Counted from the first letter of the stretch, positions 10,867 through 24,008 are shown. The stretch is 64,000 bases of DNA from Isoetes taiwanensis (GCA_021234155.1 JAJEKV010000236.1:539533-603532), one strand, 5' to 3'. Numbers and translations are program-made. The notes: a model not told the origin generated them from the letters alone.

Positions 10867-12622
10867 AAAGTAACATGAGGCATTGAACGAGTGGTTCCTG
10901 GAGATGGGGCGTGGTTTTATGGTAAGTTGGCAGAGGCTATATCCAGTTGCGGTAATGAGGTCATGTGGATTATGAGGTCCTGTGGATTTTTAAGCCAGAG
11001 GTGCAAGATTTGAAGTTTCCACATTAAGACGCATTAATAAATCTTAAGCTATGGAAAGTGGATTTTTAATTAGAATATTAAAAAAACCTTAGCTAACAGT
11101 GGTTCAAAAAGAAATAGATGTTGGAAGTTTGGAGATCTGGAGAAGTTGGGCCGGGAGAGCAATATGAGGTATATGGAGTGTCCAGATGAGGCTATGGCGT
11201 GGATCACTGTTAGTCTAAGTGTATACATGTAAGTTTCTAAGTTGTTGCATTGTATTTTATCAAAGGCATCATAGCTAATGGATTATCCCCATGAGAGAAT
11301 GGTTATGAGGCAAGTATTCCATTGTGTGGATTGGTAGTATCTTTCCTTGTTCAGCAAAGTACATAGGCGTCGGAGCTACATCAATGATAGCCATGCTTGC
11401 GACTTCATCGACGTGATTAGATTGTGATCATCACCCGTGTCAGTAAGTTTAGCTACTCTGACATGGTATTGGATGAGAATTATATGTAAGAAGTATGGTA
11501 AGTTACTATGACCAACGGATTTATCAGAAGCTAATGTGGAGTTGCATTTCTTAATGGGGAGAATCGCCTTAGCGTAAGCTGTAAGTATTGTGAAAATGCT
11601 AAGTATGAGATATACTTCTATGTCATTGTAGGGTTCATTGGGAAAGCTACTTCAACAGGTATGGGCAACCTCGACAACGGTATGATCTAGGCACATGTAT
11701 AGGGAATATTCTAATGAACACCACATGTCATGGTCTTTGCATTGTCTCACTATTGTCTTGGTATTTTGTTATGTACTTGGATCCTCCGGGGTCGGACTTC
11801 CAGGTTCGGTGGCTTGGGTTGCTCCGACATGCTCATGTTCACCTGTATTCTATGTTGTATTCTTGTACTCTGTGACAGAGGCGTGGTTCTCCTGGCATGG
11901 ATTGCTATGTCAGTCAACTCTTGTGAACTCCCATGGTAAGAGGTCCTCAATTGCGGGCGTGGAATTTTGAGAGGGTATCGCGATCTGAGGTTCACCCACC
12001 ACCCCTTCTGAGGGCTTGAAATATAAGCCGGTTGGGCAACATCTTTGCTAACGGGCTTTGTATGTAGGCAAATTTGAGCTTCCCATTGTCGGAGCTATGT
12101 TTATGATGATTTGGTATTTTGGCTATGTTCTTTGCTTACATTTGCTCATGTGTTATATTCCTTTGCATTAAGTTGTCATTGTCTTAGCACTTTGTCTTCG
12201 ACGTAGGATTTTCCGTCTGTGTTTGTGCTTACCCAAGATTCTTGAGTATTTCCATGCATGCGTGGCGACGGGGATCCCCACTTAGTCACGAGGACTAACC
12301 TTGGTGAGTGCATATGTGCAGTGAATGAGCAAGGCGGTGGTCAAGCTAACGGTAGTAGTGCAGTTGTGGCTCGTGGTTGAGCGAGAAGATTCTAGGGTCG
12401 AATTGCTAGAGTTGGATGTTATCTCTATCGAGAATGTTGATTTATTGGATGTTGATCTTACCTAATTATATTGAGTTTATAAACATTTGTTCATTGAATT
12501 TGGAGTAAGTAAGTTCAATTGAAAGGAAGATTTAATTCTTCACCAGTATTATCAACCTAGAATTATAGAAGTTTGACAAGATCCCGAGTTGCCAGGAGGG
12601 TCAACTCGGCAGGCTCGTCACA

Positions 12623-12939
12623 AGTCCACAGCAGCTGAACAATCTGATCAAGACGAAACATATACAAGCGCTTTGTGCTTAGAAACCTGTTTATCCCCTA
12701 TGATTACAATAAAAAAAACCTATCCTTTGTATATGATTGCACTTTGGACATTTGCTTCCTTTCAGTTTCACTTTGGAATGTCATACGATGTACATCTACC
12801 CATCTCTTCAGCAGTAATGTTGTTTTCGCGTGCGTTGGGTTGGGACCTGATGATGATAGCTCCATGGAACTTATATTGGCCTCCTCCTCCTGCACCACTA
12901 ACCCTTAGTTCTTGCTGCCTCTGTATTGTATCCTGGTGG
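12623..12939. other. Unassigned filler between LTR element B and the right fold-back arm
   Basis: AT-rich, no recognised coding. The 147-codon frame 12589-13032 crosses the LTR end and the inverted arm and matches no family I know, so I treat it as chance. Confidence 0.55.
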
Positions 12940-13782
12940 AGATGCCCAGATGTGGCTTTTCTTTTAGTTTGTCTCCTCTTCCCTCTCTCCCGCTTCTATC
13001 TAGTTTTGACAATTGAATTTGTCTTCGTATAATGATAAGAAGATAAATGTAATTGTAGAAAACCAGTGCTATTTACTTAGTTAGGTAACATGATAGTTAG
13101 GTTTTCTTGTTTATATATACCCCTTTAGTCTTTCCTTTTTTTCATCAGCGCATCTTCATCTCCACGCTTTAGACTTGATCCCTTGCTTCCCACTCACCCA
13201 CCCACCCTCACTGCTTACTACTATTTGTTGGATTTGTGGAAGATCCTCGTGTCTTGGGCACCATGCCGATTGGATAGTGGGTCAACTTTGTTTACTGTTG
13301 ATGCTATTTGTACTACTCTCCATACCTTCTAGCCTCATTGCTACTATGAGTTTTACTTGTTACTTAGTGGAAGACCCTCATGCTTTAGGCATCACGGCAA
13401 TGGTTTATATGTTGAGATGCAATGTGAAGGCCGTTGTGGTTTTTTGGTTTGTGACGACTGGTATACTAGACCTCTCTGATCTCTTCTTTCTCCATACATG
13501 CCCCTCTACTTTATTAGCTACTAGCTCTTAATTTGATTAGTCTCATTGCTCCATGTTGCTCAACTCTTGATCTACTCATTCACCCACCTCACCCTAACTA
13601 TTTAGCTATCCTTTACTCGTCTTACTCCTAGTCTGTTGGAAGGGCCCTCATGCCAGTGTACTTGGTCTTGTCCACCATAACTTTGTCTATCCTTTACTCA
13701 GTTTGCTCCTAACTTTTGTCTATCTTTCTTTCTTTTTTTTTTTTTTTTTTTTTTTTATCTTTTTACCTTTTGTCTAACTTTT

Positions 13783-13840
13783 GGTCTCCGTGGACGTTAA
13801 AAGATCTATGCTATTCTATTATATTCTATATTCACTTGCT
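13783..13840 (+). repeat. Orphan LINE/SINE 3' tail
   Basis: GGTCTCCGTGGACGTTAAAA (13783-13802) is followed by an ATTCTAT-rich microsatellite to about 13835. It is the same 3' terminal motif as LINE-B and LINE-C but without a recognisable body, apart from an upstream T-run. Confidence 0.7.
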
Positions 13841-14524
13841 TCTGGTTGTGCTGGAGTGCCTCGAGTGTATTTTGGTTGTGATATGTGGCCCTCATGCCAC
13901 TTGTTTTATGAGATTGTGGATTCTTGGCCTTCGTGCCGGTGTTGGAAGACCCTTGTGTCTTGTGCCTTGTGCTACATTGTTGTGACAAGATCCTCATGTT
14001 CTCTTTGTTTAAAGGTGCGGTCCACCATAATGGTTTTGGAGTATCGTTTTGAAGGTCGATGAAAATGACTAAAAGATGCTATGTATGTATTGGATATCCA
14101 ACAATGATGATAAAACTAACAGAAGGAATATTGGTACTGACATAGGCCATGAATTGGTTCTCAAAGCATTGACACCACAACTGTCACCAGATCTCTTTGA
14201 CACCAAAACTAATGGAGAAAATCCTCATCAACTTGTCACCATCCAAGGCGATTAAGAGATCAAAAGCATCTCAAAGTTTTGAATCAAAATATCTGCCAAT
14301 ATCGTGGAAACTCACATGAACATGAGAAGATGCATAACATTGGATAGGGGCATGGTCCATATAAGATATCATGAGGAATTAGAAGAGAGAAACTCATAAG
14401 ATCAAAGACGGTAGTTGAAAAACTAAAACTCTACAATATACACATATAACTTTCACAAAGCTGACATCACGACAAATCTAAAACCATAATATGAACCTAT
14501 GGATATAAATGTAATAGAATAGAG

Positions 14525-15079
14525 CAGGGTTGCCCTTAAGGGGCTATTTATAGCCAAATGGCTAAATTTTGAATATTTTCAAAAATGAAATACTAAAGCT
14601 GAGTAGGCTACTATTGAAAACATTTGTATTTCTTTCGCCAAATTTTTGACATTTCATCCTCCTACCTTTCTTAAATTAGCCATGCATTCTTAAGTTTAGA
14701 TCTGGAGTTTCGCCTCCATTTTTATGGATCTAAGTGTTTGCGATCATAGGTTCGCCCCTATATCCTTACAAATCAAGTAATTCTTTGCTAGCTTCAGTGG
14801 CCAATAGTAGGATACTCAAAAATATGTTAAGAGCTACTCAATTTGAGCTAAACATAGTAGGTTTATTTAGGATATCAAATCCCTTTTATGTTGTAGATAA
14901 ATTGAAATGTAATTTATTTGTTTCAATTACCATAATAATGTTGGCAACATTCGCCTGAGTTTCTATGGATCAACTAAAGTCGAAAAAACTAATCGCCAGC
15001 ATAACTACTCTGGGAAATTTATAATTCGCCCGACCTTCTAAACTATGCCGATGGAAATACTGCTTTAAGGGCAACCCTG
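14525..15079. mobile_element. hAT-type MITE with 8-bp target duplication
   Basis: Perfect 15-bp terminal inverted repeats, CAGGGTTGCCCTTAA at 14525-14539 and its complement at 15065-15079. They are flanked by identical 8-bp duplications GAATAGAG at 14517-14524 and 15080-15087. An 8-bp duplication and a CAGGG-type end are hallmarks of the hAT superfamily. At 555 bp with no transposase it is non-autonomous. The perfect ends and duplication suggest insertion more recent than its surroundings. Confidence 0.93.
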
Positions 15080-16880
15080 GAATAGAGTAGAATAAATAGT
15101 GGCGATAGAAGACATGGTGGTTCAAATCCTCTAGTTTTTAACCTACAATTGTCAATGTTATTGTTCAAACAATGTCAAAAGTTCGGATCAGATTATCTAG
15201 AAGGATGATAGAAACAGTAAAATTAGCGAGCGGCAAAATGGTCCATGGTAGCAAAAGGGAACTTAGAAAACCACAAGCAAAAATAATAATGCTAAGGTAC
15301 CTACAATTTCTCTAAGATAGAAATGGATATGTTGTGATGTCTTGTGACATATATCTATAATTGTCCCAAATAGATCAAGCTCTACCCATCCATCATGAAG
15401 ATTTTACAATTAACCAAAGATTCTGGATATTACACTACTTGTTGCCATCATCACAATTTCCACAACCAAAGATGTTTGACCAAAAAGCTCCATGAATTGC
15501 CATCCCAGCATGACGATCAAAAAACTAGATAAACAAAGCATAGATCTTAACAAATTTCTTGAAGCAATAGGAAATCAACTTGGCGAAATGAAATTGAACA
15601 ACAAATGAAAAGCAACCACCCCTACAAATGTCAGAAGTCATGCAAAAAGGCATAACAAAAGGACCATACTTGAGCAAACTCCTCTTACCACCCTTACATT
15701 TAGCGGCTAAGCTTAAAAGTAGCCTATAACAAATATTGTAAGATAAGTGAGTTCAAGTATAGAAGAATTGGCACATCAAGGTATCGATATAAATCGTTCC
15801 TTCAAGGAGATTGAGAACATTAAGAACAAAAAGAAAGGACATCAAAACAAGATAAATGACCAAAATTAGGCAAAGAGGAAACTAATAAAAAAGTGCACCC
15901 AGTAAGTTGATCAATATTGTTTTGCTCAGATACCAAGGCCATGTCGATATCAATGTGAGGAGAATTAAAATGACTTGGGTTTAATCTAAGTCTTAGCATC
16001 CAATATGATTTTTTTTACATCTTAGTCGGTCAAGCCTTTGTCATACCATCCAAAACCACTATTGATCAGACGCATACCACTATTCAAATTAAACTCATGT
16101 TCAAGCCTTGACATACGTATTTAAAAAAATAAAATGGCAAACAAATTTAACCTTTGTTGTTATATAATAGAAGAAGCATAATAGAAGCAGAAGAAGAGTG
16201 ATTATCTGGAATTTATCTGGAATGGCCCTGACACTAGGTAGCATCCACTCAAGTCTCCTCTGCTAGGCCATGTGATGAACGTATGTTAGAACAAGAAACC
16301 ATTGTTAGTCTCCTACACACTTCTCCCTGTAGATCAACTCTCACTAATTATTTCTCTGCAATACAGAAAAAGGGATTCACAGCAACAACGATCTCCAGGC
16401 TAGAGAAAGCCTGAGCCACCTAGGCGCAAATTGGCAAGGCTTTTTTATTTTAAAGCATCCAGGCATTGTTCTATGCCCAACGTCACCATTCAAGAAAAAA
16501 ACAACCGAGAATGGCTTTGCTGCATATGCCTTTGCTGTGATATTAGGGCAGCACGCCAGAAGAAAAAGCACCAAAAACTCCAAGGGGGCAAATAACAGAT
16601 TTTGCACTAGCCATAAGGAAGCAAGGCTATGATATCAAGGCAGCATGCTAGAAGGAAAAGCACCAAAAACTACAAACGTGGCTTGAACAAGAAAGAATAA
16701 CTAGGCATGCAAGAAAGGGAGGAAATGAAGCAAGGGATCAAGTCTAAAGCATGGAGATGAAGATGTGTTGATGAAGAAAATGAGAGACTAAAGGGATATA
16801 TAAAACAAGAAAAACTTGACCATCATGTTACCTAACTAACTAAATGGCACTGGTTTTTTATTACCCGGTTAGGTAATTTT

Positions 16881-17937
16881 GTGATCCAACTTTTACTATA
16901 TGCAGATGATGTGATTATTCTCGCAGATAGACCTGAAGTATTGCAAAGCGATCTAGATGTGTTAGCACATTTCTGTAAAGAAAGAAAGATGCAGGTTAAT
17001 CCAGAGAAATTGAAGGCAATGATACATGGAACTGTAAGTAGACCAGATCTGTTCTATAATGCGGATAACCTAGAAGCCGTGGATTATTACAAATACTTGA
17101 GTTTAGAGTTCTGTTCTAATTACGGATGCCAGAGGAAAAATGGCTTTGTATTGCATGCTAAAGAATGCCACAGATTATGTCTCACAGATGGGGGATTGAA
17201 AAAAATGGTATTTAAGACGTTGGTTCAGACCGCATTATTGTATAGGGCACTAATATGGGTACCAGCTATCTCGAGAGAGAGTTGGGACCAAGTAGAAGTT
17301 GTTTTGAAGACTTCCTTAATAGAGGAACTAGGTATTAAATGCTTATGCAATAATGTTGGCCGCGACAAGATTGATCCGTTGGAAGGCGGAGGCCTTGAAT
17401 CGGGCTATAAACTTTGTGAAACGGTACCAAAAAAAAAGGCGATAGCTTTGCTTCTCCAAGGAGGTGATCAATCAATGGAATCGGGTTGGTACAATGATGT
17501 CATAAAATGGGCTGAGAATTGAGGGATTACTGCGAATAGTTTGGCCAGACGTGGCTATAGGGACGAGAGATTTAATGCAAATGCTAGTTGTGAACAAACT
17601 TTGGGCCAAACCAGGGTCTCAGATGGATTATTACAGGGAATATGTAAATTCTATGGTTGTGTACATAAATCAAGCATATTTGGGGTCGAAGGTATCAAGA
17701 CATACAAAACAGATTATTGCCAAGTACAGAACTAGTTCTCATCGTCTTGGAGTAGAGACATGGCACTGGGCAAGGATTCCAAGGGAAGACCGAAAATGCT
17801 TGTTATGTGAGTCAAACGAAGTGGAAGACAAGGCATGTGTCTTCCTTCATTGCTCGACTTATCAACACTTAGAAGATGCCTTTGACATTGGCTTCATCAG
17901 CTTTCACTCATTGTTAGATATGTCATCTAAGCCTTAG
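16881..17937 (+). pseudogene. LINE-A reverse transcriptase, C-terminal part
   Basis: Resumes LINE-A with VIQLLLYADDVIILADRPE, carrying the catalytic YADD at about 16899. CKERKMQVNPEKLKAMIHG and a thumb segment follow. A TGA at 17520-17522 separates a last part (frame from 17551) containing RLGVETWHWARIPREDRKC, LLCESNEVED and VFLHCSTYQH, a C-x2-C...H-x3-C zinc-finger-like end typical of plant LINE RTs. The continuity with 7870 (only a few tens of residues missing) shows these were one ORF. Stops and frameshifts make it non-functional. Confidence 0.88.
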
Positions 17938-18046
17938 GTTTATACATGAGAAAGATAGAATCTCATAGAGTATTTTCGTTAAAAATGAAACAGATGTTAT
18001 AACCCGTTGCTCCATGACCTCCAAGGTTCAAAAGGGGCATGATTAA
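17938..18046 (+). other. LINE-A 3' untranslated region
   Basis: About 110 bp between the last LINE-A stop and the ATT microsatellite. No polyadenylation-type tail is seen; the microsatellite itself may be the expanded 3' tail. Confidence 0.5.
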
Positions 18047-19388
<1,342 letters not shown>

Positions 19389-19738
19389 GATCTTGTTGGG
19401 AATGTTTGTAGTTATCATATATGCATTTGTATTGTCGAAGAGCCCAGTGTTGAACATCTCAGCAGAGATCGGATATGCATAGATATCTTATAATTTTCGG
19501 TTTTGGCAGTAGTCAAGCTTATAATTGTTTTATTCTCAATAGTTTGAAGTGAGAAAAATTCAGAAGTGGTCCTGTGGGATATTTACATGAAGAACTAAGA
19601 CTCTAAGTGGAAAGCCGATTGATCCGGCTCACTGAACTCCAAAGCCGCTTCCTAAACCATTGGAACCTATATTATTTAGATGTGAGACTCATTTGCAGAA
19701 GGGTGCGTTGAAGGAGATCCGACTTAGGGATGCATTGT

Positions 19739-20266
19739 TCAAAAGTCTACAAGATGCAAATTATGATTAGGTAGATTAACTTGGCATTTGACAAGATAAA
19801 GATTAAATCTTTCAATATACTGATGCACACTCTCACCATGTTTAATGTGAAAGTTTTGCACCTCAAAGATCAGATCTTGGGGATCAAGCAGCCTACCAAA
19901 TCTTGCCAAGAATATCTTAACTATTTCATCCCATGAATTAGCATCTAAACTCATCACATATTCCAATCATGCTCTCACTTCAGCATTTTTAAAACACTTT
20001 TTGAATTCAGAGAACTTCCATCCTTTTTTGTGTCCATATTCTTGATAGTATTCCTCAAAAGTCTTCAAAAAGTTATTGGCAATTATACTTGGATCAAATG
20101 TAGGCGGAGGAATTGGCATGTTCAACTCAAAGTAGTGGCAACGCATACCTGCATTTGCTTGAATACTCACTCCTGGCACTGCAGCAGAGGTATCATGATT
20201 CTCTTGTGCTTCAACATGCTCAGAAGTTTCATTGTTTCTCTTGAAAGCCATGAGTTCAAATTTCAA
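19739..20266 (-). pseudogene. Ty3/gypsy gag fragment
   Basis: Two frames joined at one TGA (19967-19969) that lies in the same reading frame: ...FKKCFKNAEVRA, stop, then LEYVMSLDANSWDEIVKIFL and ARFG...FEVQNFHIKHGESVHQYIERF. The pattern W-x-E...F...RF...F..L.Q...ESV..Y..RF is the capsid-like retrotransposon gag domain, which assembles the particle around the RNA. It starts at an ATG at 20266, 6-8 bp after the candidate PBS. The C-terminal end, including any zinc knuckle, is lost at the junction with the copia LTR. Confidence 0.82.
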
Positions 20267-21374
20267 TTAATGATCTCAGTAGGACCTCCAAAATGTTGAA
20301 GGTGTTCCTGGCAAACCCTCAACCTCAATGGCTTAGAACCTCCAGGTTGTTTATGGCAACCACTCTGTGCAAGAAAAAAGCCTATACACTGGATTAGTAT
20401 TGCTTTCCCAAATGAGAAAAAAGGATGCCTCAGGAAAAATGATGCCATTTGCAAGCAGGATGAGATTTTATCATATTCCAATTCAAAAGATGCTTAAAGA
20501 GAATTTGGGGTCTAAAGTCAGATGCCAAAAGATTTGCAGAGATCACTCAAATATGCACTCCTCACCAGGTCAAAAATAAGTCAATATCCTTGGCAATGAG
20601 CAATTTTTCGTAGATCGAATTGCTTCAAGTAATCCATCAATTCTAAAAGTAAGGAAGGCAATTTCAAGCATCATCAGTCAAACCGGTCTCTAAATGAATG
20701 ATCTCGATCGATTCTTGCATCCAAAGCGTTCAAAAATTTCTGTAAACAATTTTCCTTTTTCATAATCCTCTTTTTCGATCTGTTCTTGGCGAATCTAACT
20801 CAATTGTTTGTCTTTTTGCTTAATTTGAGTGTTCTTGGCTTAGAATGGGTCAATCTGGGAGCATTTAGCAATGATTAGACAACTAGTTCATTGAAGAAAT
20901 CTGGATCATGGCGTGATAGATTTTTTAAAGTTCTCGAGAGTTCGGCCAATATATCGCACATGCATTTTCAATTTTGGCAGATCGGGTATATATAGCCTGG
21001 TCTGACGTGTATTATCAATAATTGCTTGCTATCTCCACGCGATGTCTGGCACGTTGCCAGCTCACATGCCCGGAGGCACCATGTGGCGGGGGGAGACTGG
21101 ATGGGATGAGTGACTAGGCCCGGGGGAGGGGAGATAGATAGGAATTTTTTTTTTTTTTGAAACTTGGCACGATTCCCAAGAACTCAAAAATGAAGGTCAA
21201 AACATAGTCTTTTTCAAAAATTATTTTTCCTCATGGAATCTTTTTTGATGCTCTATGACATGGAAGAATCTTTTTTGTAAAAAGGACATCTGGCTTTTTT
21301 GACTCAAAATGGGGTAGAAGCTGATGATGTGGCAAGTTGGTATGGTGACTGGGCAAGTGGAAGATGACATGGCA
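19745..21374 (-). mobile_element. Ty3/gypsy 5' end (LTR + PBS + gag) inserted in the copia 5' LTR
   Basis: On the minus strand: a probable LTR from 21374 (TGCCATGTCATC) to 20294 (…TTCAACA), ~1.08 kb. Next comes TTT and a candidate PBS TGGAGGTCCTACTGAGATC (20290-20272), then gag. A TATA-like GCTATATATACCC lies on the minus strand near 20983-20995, fitting an LTR promoter. The element is cut off within gag at ~19745, so pol and the second LTR are missing. LTR limits are inferred without a second copy. Confidence 0.65.
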
Positions 21375-21490
21375 ATATGGTCTATGAAGAAAGGGATATC
21401 TCATTATCTATATGGTTTTGGTTATTCATTTGCTTGGTAACATATTAGTTGAAGCTAAGTATTTGATTGAACATTTGTCTTTCTAACATT

Positions 21491-21502
21491 TGGTATCAGA
21501 GC
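21491..21502 (+). promoter_or_regulatory. Primer-binding site of the copia element
   Basis: TGGTATCAGAGC, complementary to initiator Met-tRNA, lies 2 bp after the 5' LTR end and 8 bp before the gag ATG (21511). Confidence 0.92.
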
Positions 21503-21510
21503 AAGAAATC

Positions 21511-22890
21511 ATGGCAAGTAGATTTGGAGCTAATCTACTAAGGATAGTAGAGCTCTACAAAGGGGGACCTGGTTTTCAAGTATGGAAGGATGTTGTTAAG
21601 CATATTTTGGAAGTGAAAGAATTATGGGGTCTAGTTGATCCAAATGAAGGAGGACTTGCACAAGTTGGTGCAGAGAGTACCAGGCCTGCAAGGTCTGTTA
21701 CTTGGCGGTGCTTCTCATTCATCTGTGTTTGTAGGCTTCTGCGGGTTTGGAGGTTTTGGTAGCACAAATTACGATGGAACTTACGCTGTGTGGCGATGGG
21801 CGAGGTTATGCCAGAACAAAAGAGGCTCAAGGTATTATCACCTGCAAGGTCAATGCTACCATTAGATTGAAACTACGAAACATGAGTTCTAGAGAAATGT
21901 GGAAGTTTTTACTCACACTATGAAGAAAAGAGCTCGTCTCAGATAGATTTGCTAGAAAATGAATTAAGAAGTCTTAAGTTGAGAGAGGATAAAGATGTTT
22001 CTGAATTCTTTAACACATTTGACAACATAATGGCTGATCTGAATGGTGTTGGGATCAATCTAACAGAAAGATATCAAGTTCTTGCTATTGCTAGATCTAT
22101 AGGAGAAAATGAACAACTTGCTATGTTTATTAGAAATATGGCAAAAACTAGAGAAGAAGCAGAAAATATATTAAGAACAGAAGCTGAACAAAAGCAAATG
22201 CTCAAAGGAGAAGATGATGAAACATCAGAGATATTGTTTGCTGGAAAAAGGAGAAATGAAAAAAGGACCTGTTTTTACTGTCAAGAATCAGGCCATTATA
22301 AGAATAACTGTCCCAAATTAAATAAAGAGTTCAATTGTTATACTTGTGGAGGTAAAGGGCATTTAGCTGCAAAATGCCCAATTCCAAAGGACTATAACAA
22401 AGCAAAGGGAACTGGAAGTTTCAACAGAGGAGCAAAAGGAAATCATAGCAGGGGACGAGGTGGAAAAAAATCTGCAGGCACTTATGTAACCAAGGAAATA
22501 GTGAAAGCTGAAAAGGAAAAATCAGAAGATGAGGATGAGGTAAAATTTGCATTAGCTATTCTTGATAAGAATGAAGCTAATCCTAAGTTTAATATACTTG
22601 TAGTTGATAGTGGAGCTGAAAGATTAGTAGTTCAAACTACTGATCTGCTCAAGAACTTTGGAGGCACACACTCAAGGATTATTCGAGTAGGAAATGGAGA
22701 ACTTCAGCAAATTGAAGGGAAAGGGTTGTTGCAATTAATAGATCTTCAAGGACAAGTGGTAGATATTGAAAATGTACTTTGTGTTCCAACTCTTATCAAA
22801 AATCTTATATCAGTCAGCCAGCTAGTGGATTTAGGCTACAAAATCACTTTTAATTCCAAAGCGTGTGCCATTTTTATGGAAATGAATTAA
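21511..22890 (+). pseudogene. Copia gag and protease
   Basis: Begins at ATG 21511 (MASRFGANLLRIVELYKGG), with W-containing capsid sequence. Coding is lost from about 21640 to 21815 and resumes with KEAQGIITCKVNATIRLKL. The long clean frame 21949-22890 contains the capsid end (LRSLKLREDKDVSEFFNTF) and two CCHC zinc knuckles, CFYCQESGHYKNNC and CYTCGGKGHLAAKC. A basic linker follows, then protease with VVDSGAE (active-site DSG) and VLCVPTLIKNLISVSQLVD. Gag packages the RNA and protease cleaves the polyprotein. Frameshifts near 21640, 21900 and 22885 break it. Confidence 0.9.
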
Positions 22891-22896
22891 AATTCT

Positions 22897-23553
22897 ATGT
22901 TAAACGAGTTGGGAATTTATTTCAAATGGATAATAGAAATTTGGCATAATAGATTGGCACATACTCACTGCCATAACATAAACTTTATGGTAAAGAAAGG
23001 GTGGCCTGAATGCAAAGAAACAAATCCAGAGAAGTTCACATGTGAAGGATGTCTTCTTAAGAAATTAAATAGATTACCTTTTGTCAAAAGTAAGAAAAGA
23101 GCAAGTGGTCTTTTTGATCTGATACACACAGACCTATAAATATTAGGGGAATAACTAACAAGAGATATTTTATATCGTTCATAGATGATTATAGCTGATT
23201 TTGCAAAGTGTATTGCCTAGAAAAAAAATCTCAAGCACTGATTGCTTTCAAACAATATGTAAATGAGGTCGAAAGGAAAATTGGCAGAAAAAAATGTGTC
23301 AGGTCGGACAGAGGAGGAGAATATCTCTCAACAAAGTTTAAGTTATATTAAATTGCTAATGGCATTAAAAGGCAAATGACATGCAAGTACAGTCCACAAC
23401 AAAATGGAGTAGCTGAGCGGAAAAATATAACAATTATGGCTGCTCTGAGGTCTATGATCAAACACTCTAGATTGCCAAACTACCTTTGGGAGGAAGCCCT
23501 AAAAACTGCCATAATGATTCAAAACATAATTCCTTCAGCAAGCTTGAAAGGTA
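22897..23553 (+). pseudogene. Copia integrase, N-terminal and core part
   Basis: WHNRLAHTHCHNINF... CEGCLLKK gives the H-H-C-C pre-integrase zinc finger. The DDE core follows: Asp in LIHTDL (a stop comes directly after), Asp in VRSDRGGEYLS, Glu in NGVAERKN, then LPNYLWEEALKTAIMIQNI and ASLKGNA. The frame is broken by stops near 23137, 23194 and 23350. At 23553 coding is interrupted by repeat E and resumes at 50395. Integrase would insert the DNA copy into the genome. Confidence 0.88.
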
Positions 23554-23560
23554 ATGCCAC

Positions 23561-23586
23561 GGTTCTATTGTGATAGCAATAGAATC
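23561..23586. other. 5' hairpin of E unit 1
   Basis: GGTTCTATTG, loop TGATAG, CAATAGAATC: a 10-bp stem with one mismatch. The same hairpin in unit 2 (49340-49365) is a perfect 10-bp stem. Confidence 0.8.
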
Positions 23587-24008
23587 GACATTCCTTGGAT
23601 GGGGACGCCCTTCCTCGCCTCTCCTATTTATACGGCTTCATTCTTCCTTTCCAGTCATCGGTGTTCTCTTGAGCTCCTTTTTCATTCTTTCTCTTTGCCT
23701 CCACAAGTTTCATCCCATCTCACGACCACAAGACTATTCTCCTACCTAGGTTACCTTTTGTGTGATTGCTTCCGAGGTGCTGCTGTCTTGTTCGGGTTCT
23801 TTGGCTTTTTCAAAGGTTAGTTTGTTACGATGAATTGTGTGTTTTTTTACGTGTGTTTGGTTCCGGTTTCAAGTAGGTTTGATTCGAGTGGTTTGTTTTG
23901 ATGCGGTTCTAGTGGTTCTATTTGGATCGTTTACCCCAGTTCTTCCATTTTGATCGTTTGCTTCCAGTTCTTCTGTTTGATCTGGTTCAGGTGGTTCTCT
24001 AGATCGTT

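Larger units (their letters stand above)
8440..12622 (+). mobile_element. Coding-free LTR retrotransposon (LTR element B)
   Basis: Two long related LTR regions flank an internal region of only ~340 bp. The signals are in the right order: LTR end CGTCACA (9576), PBS TGGTATCAGAGC (9579-9590), purine tract AGAAGGGGAGAC (9904-9915), then a second LTR starting TGTAACGG. No gag or pol is present, so it would depend on proteins from other elements. The first LTR is truncated at its left. The LTR ends (TGTAACG / CGTCACA) resemble those of the element at 24009-43571. Confidence 0.82.
9916..12622 (+). repeat. Right LTR of element B, enlarged by an insert
   Basis: Starts TGTAACGG right after the purine tract and ends GGCTCGTCACA (12622), matching the end of the left LTR. 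It contains an inserted LINE-tail-like segment (about 10640-10866) and is ~2.7 kb. The block 11767-12130 is nearly identical to 8940-9320. The stretch 12180-12600 is more diverged from the left copy. Confidence 0.72.
7862..13052. mobile_element. Fold-back element 1 with ~115-bp inverted ends, inside LINE-A
   Basis: The left arm (7862-7979) and the reverse complement of the right arm (about 12940-13052) match over ~115 bp: ATCTTCTTATCATTAT, GAAGA(T/C)AAATTCAATTG, GAAGAGGAGACAAACTAAAA, then TCTGGGCATCTCCA. No transposase is seen, so it is non-autonomous or a fold-back structure. The interior is mostly an LTR element (8440-12622). It sits exactly where LINE-A RT coding breaks. Superfamily is not assigned and no clear target duplication was found. 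Confidence 0.7.
13062..16868. mobile_element. Fold-back element 2 with ~130-bp inverted ends
   Basis: The left arm (13062-13191) is the reverse complement of the right arm (about 16733-16868): AAAACCAGTGC, ATTTA(C/G)TTAGTTAGGTAAC, CCCTTTAGTCT, TTCATC, CATCTTCATCTCCA and TTTAGACTTGATCCC. No transposase is seen. It abuts fold-back element 1 and together they fill the gap in LINE-A. The interior holds an orphan LINE tail (13783), a T-run (13730-13757), a hAT MITE (14525-15079) and a ~92-bp duplication near 16540-16690 (units share AGCACCAAAAACT). The other interior stretches (13200-13780, 13840-14516, 15088-16540) show no coding. Confidence 0.68.
6481..18046 (+). mobile_element. LINE-A, non-LTR retrotransposon split by ~9 kb of inserts
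   Basis: Recognisable order on the plus strand: ORF1-like nucleic-acid-binding region (6561-6788), pre-RT and RT palm (6935-7870), interruption (7871-16880), YADD region, thumb and C-terminal zinc-finger-like region (16881-17937), then a short 3' UTR. The endonuclease that normally lies between ORF1 and RT is missing, so the element was already internally deleted. It is AT-rich compared with LINE-B and LINE-C, which suggests greater age. Boundaries are approximate; I found no target duplication. Confidence 0.8.
19394..21488 (+). repeat. 5' LTR of the copia element, interrupted
   Basis: The left part 19394-~19745 and right part ~21375-21488 match the two parts of the 3' LTR. Joined, the LTR would be about 470 bp. 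It ends CTAACA, 2 bp before the PBS. The interruption is a minus-strand gypsy LTR plus gag. Compared with the 3' LTR it lacks a ~30-bp segment after AGCAGAGATC. Confidence 0.9.
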
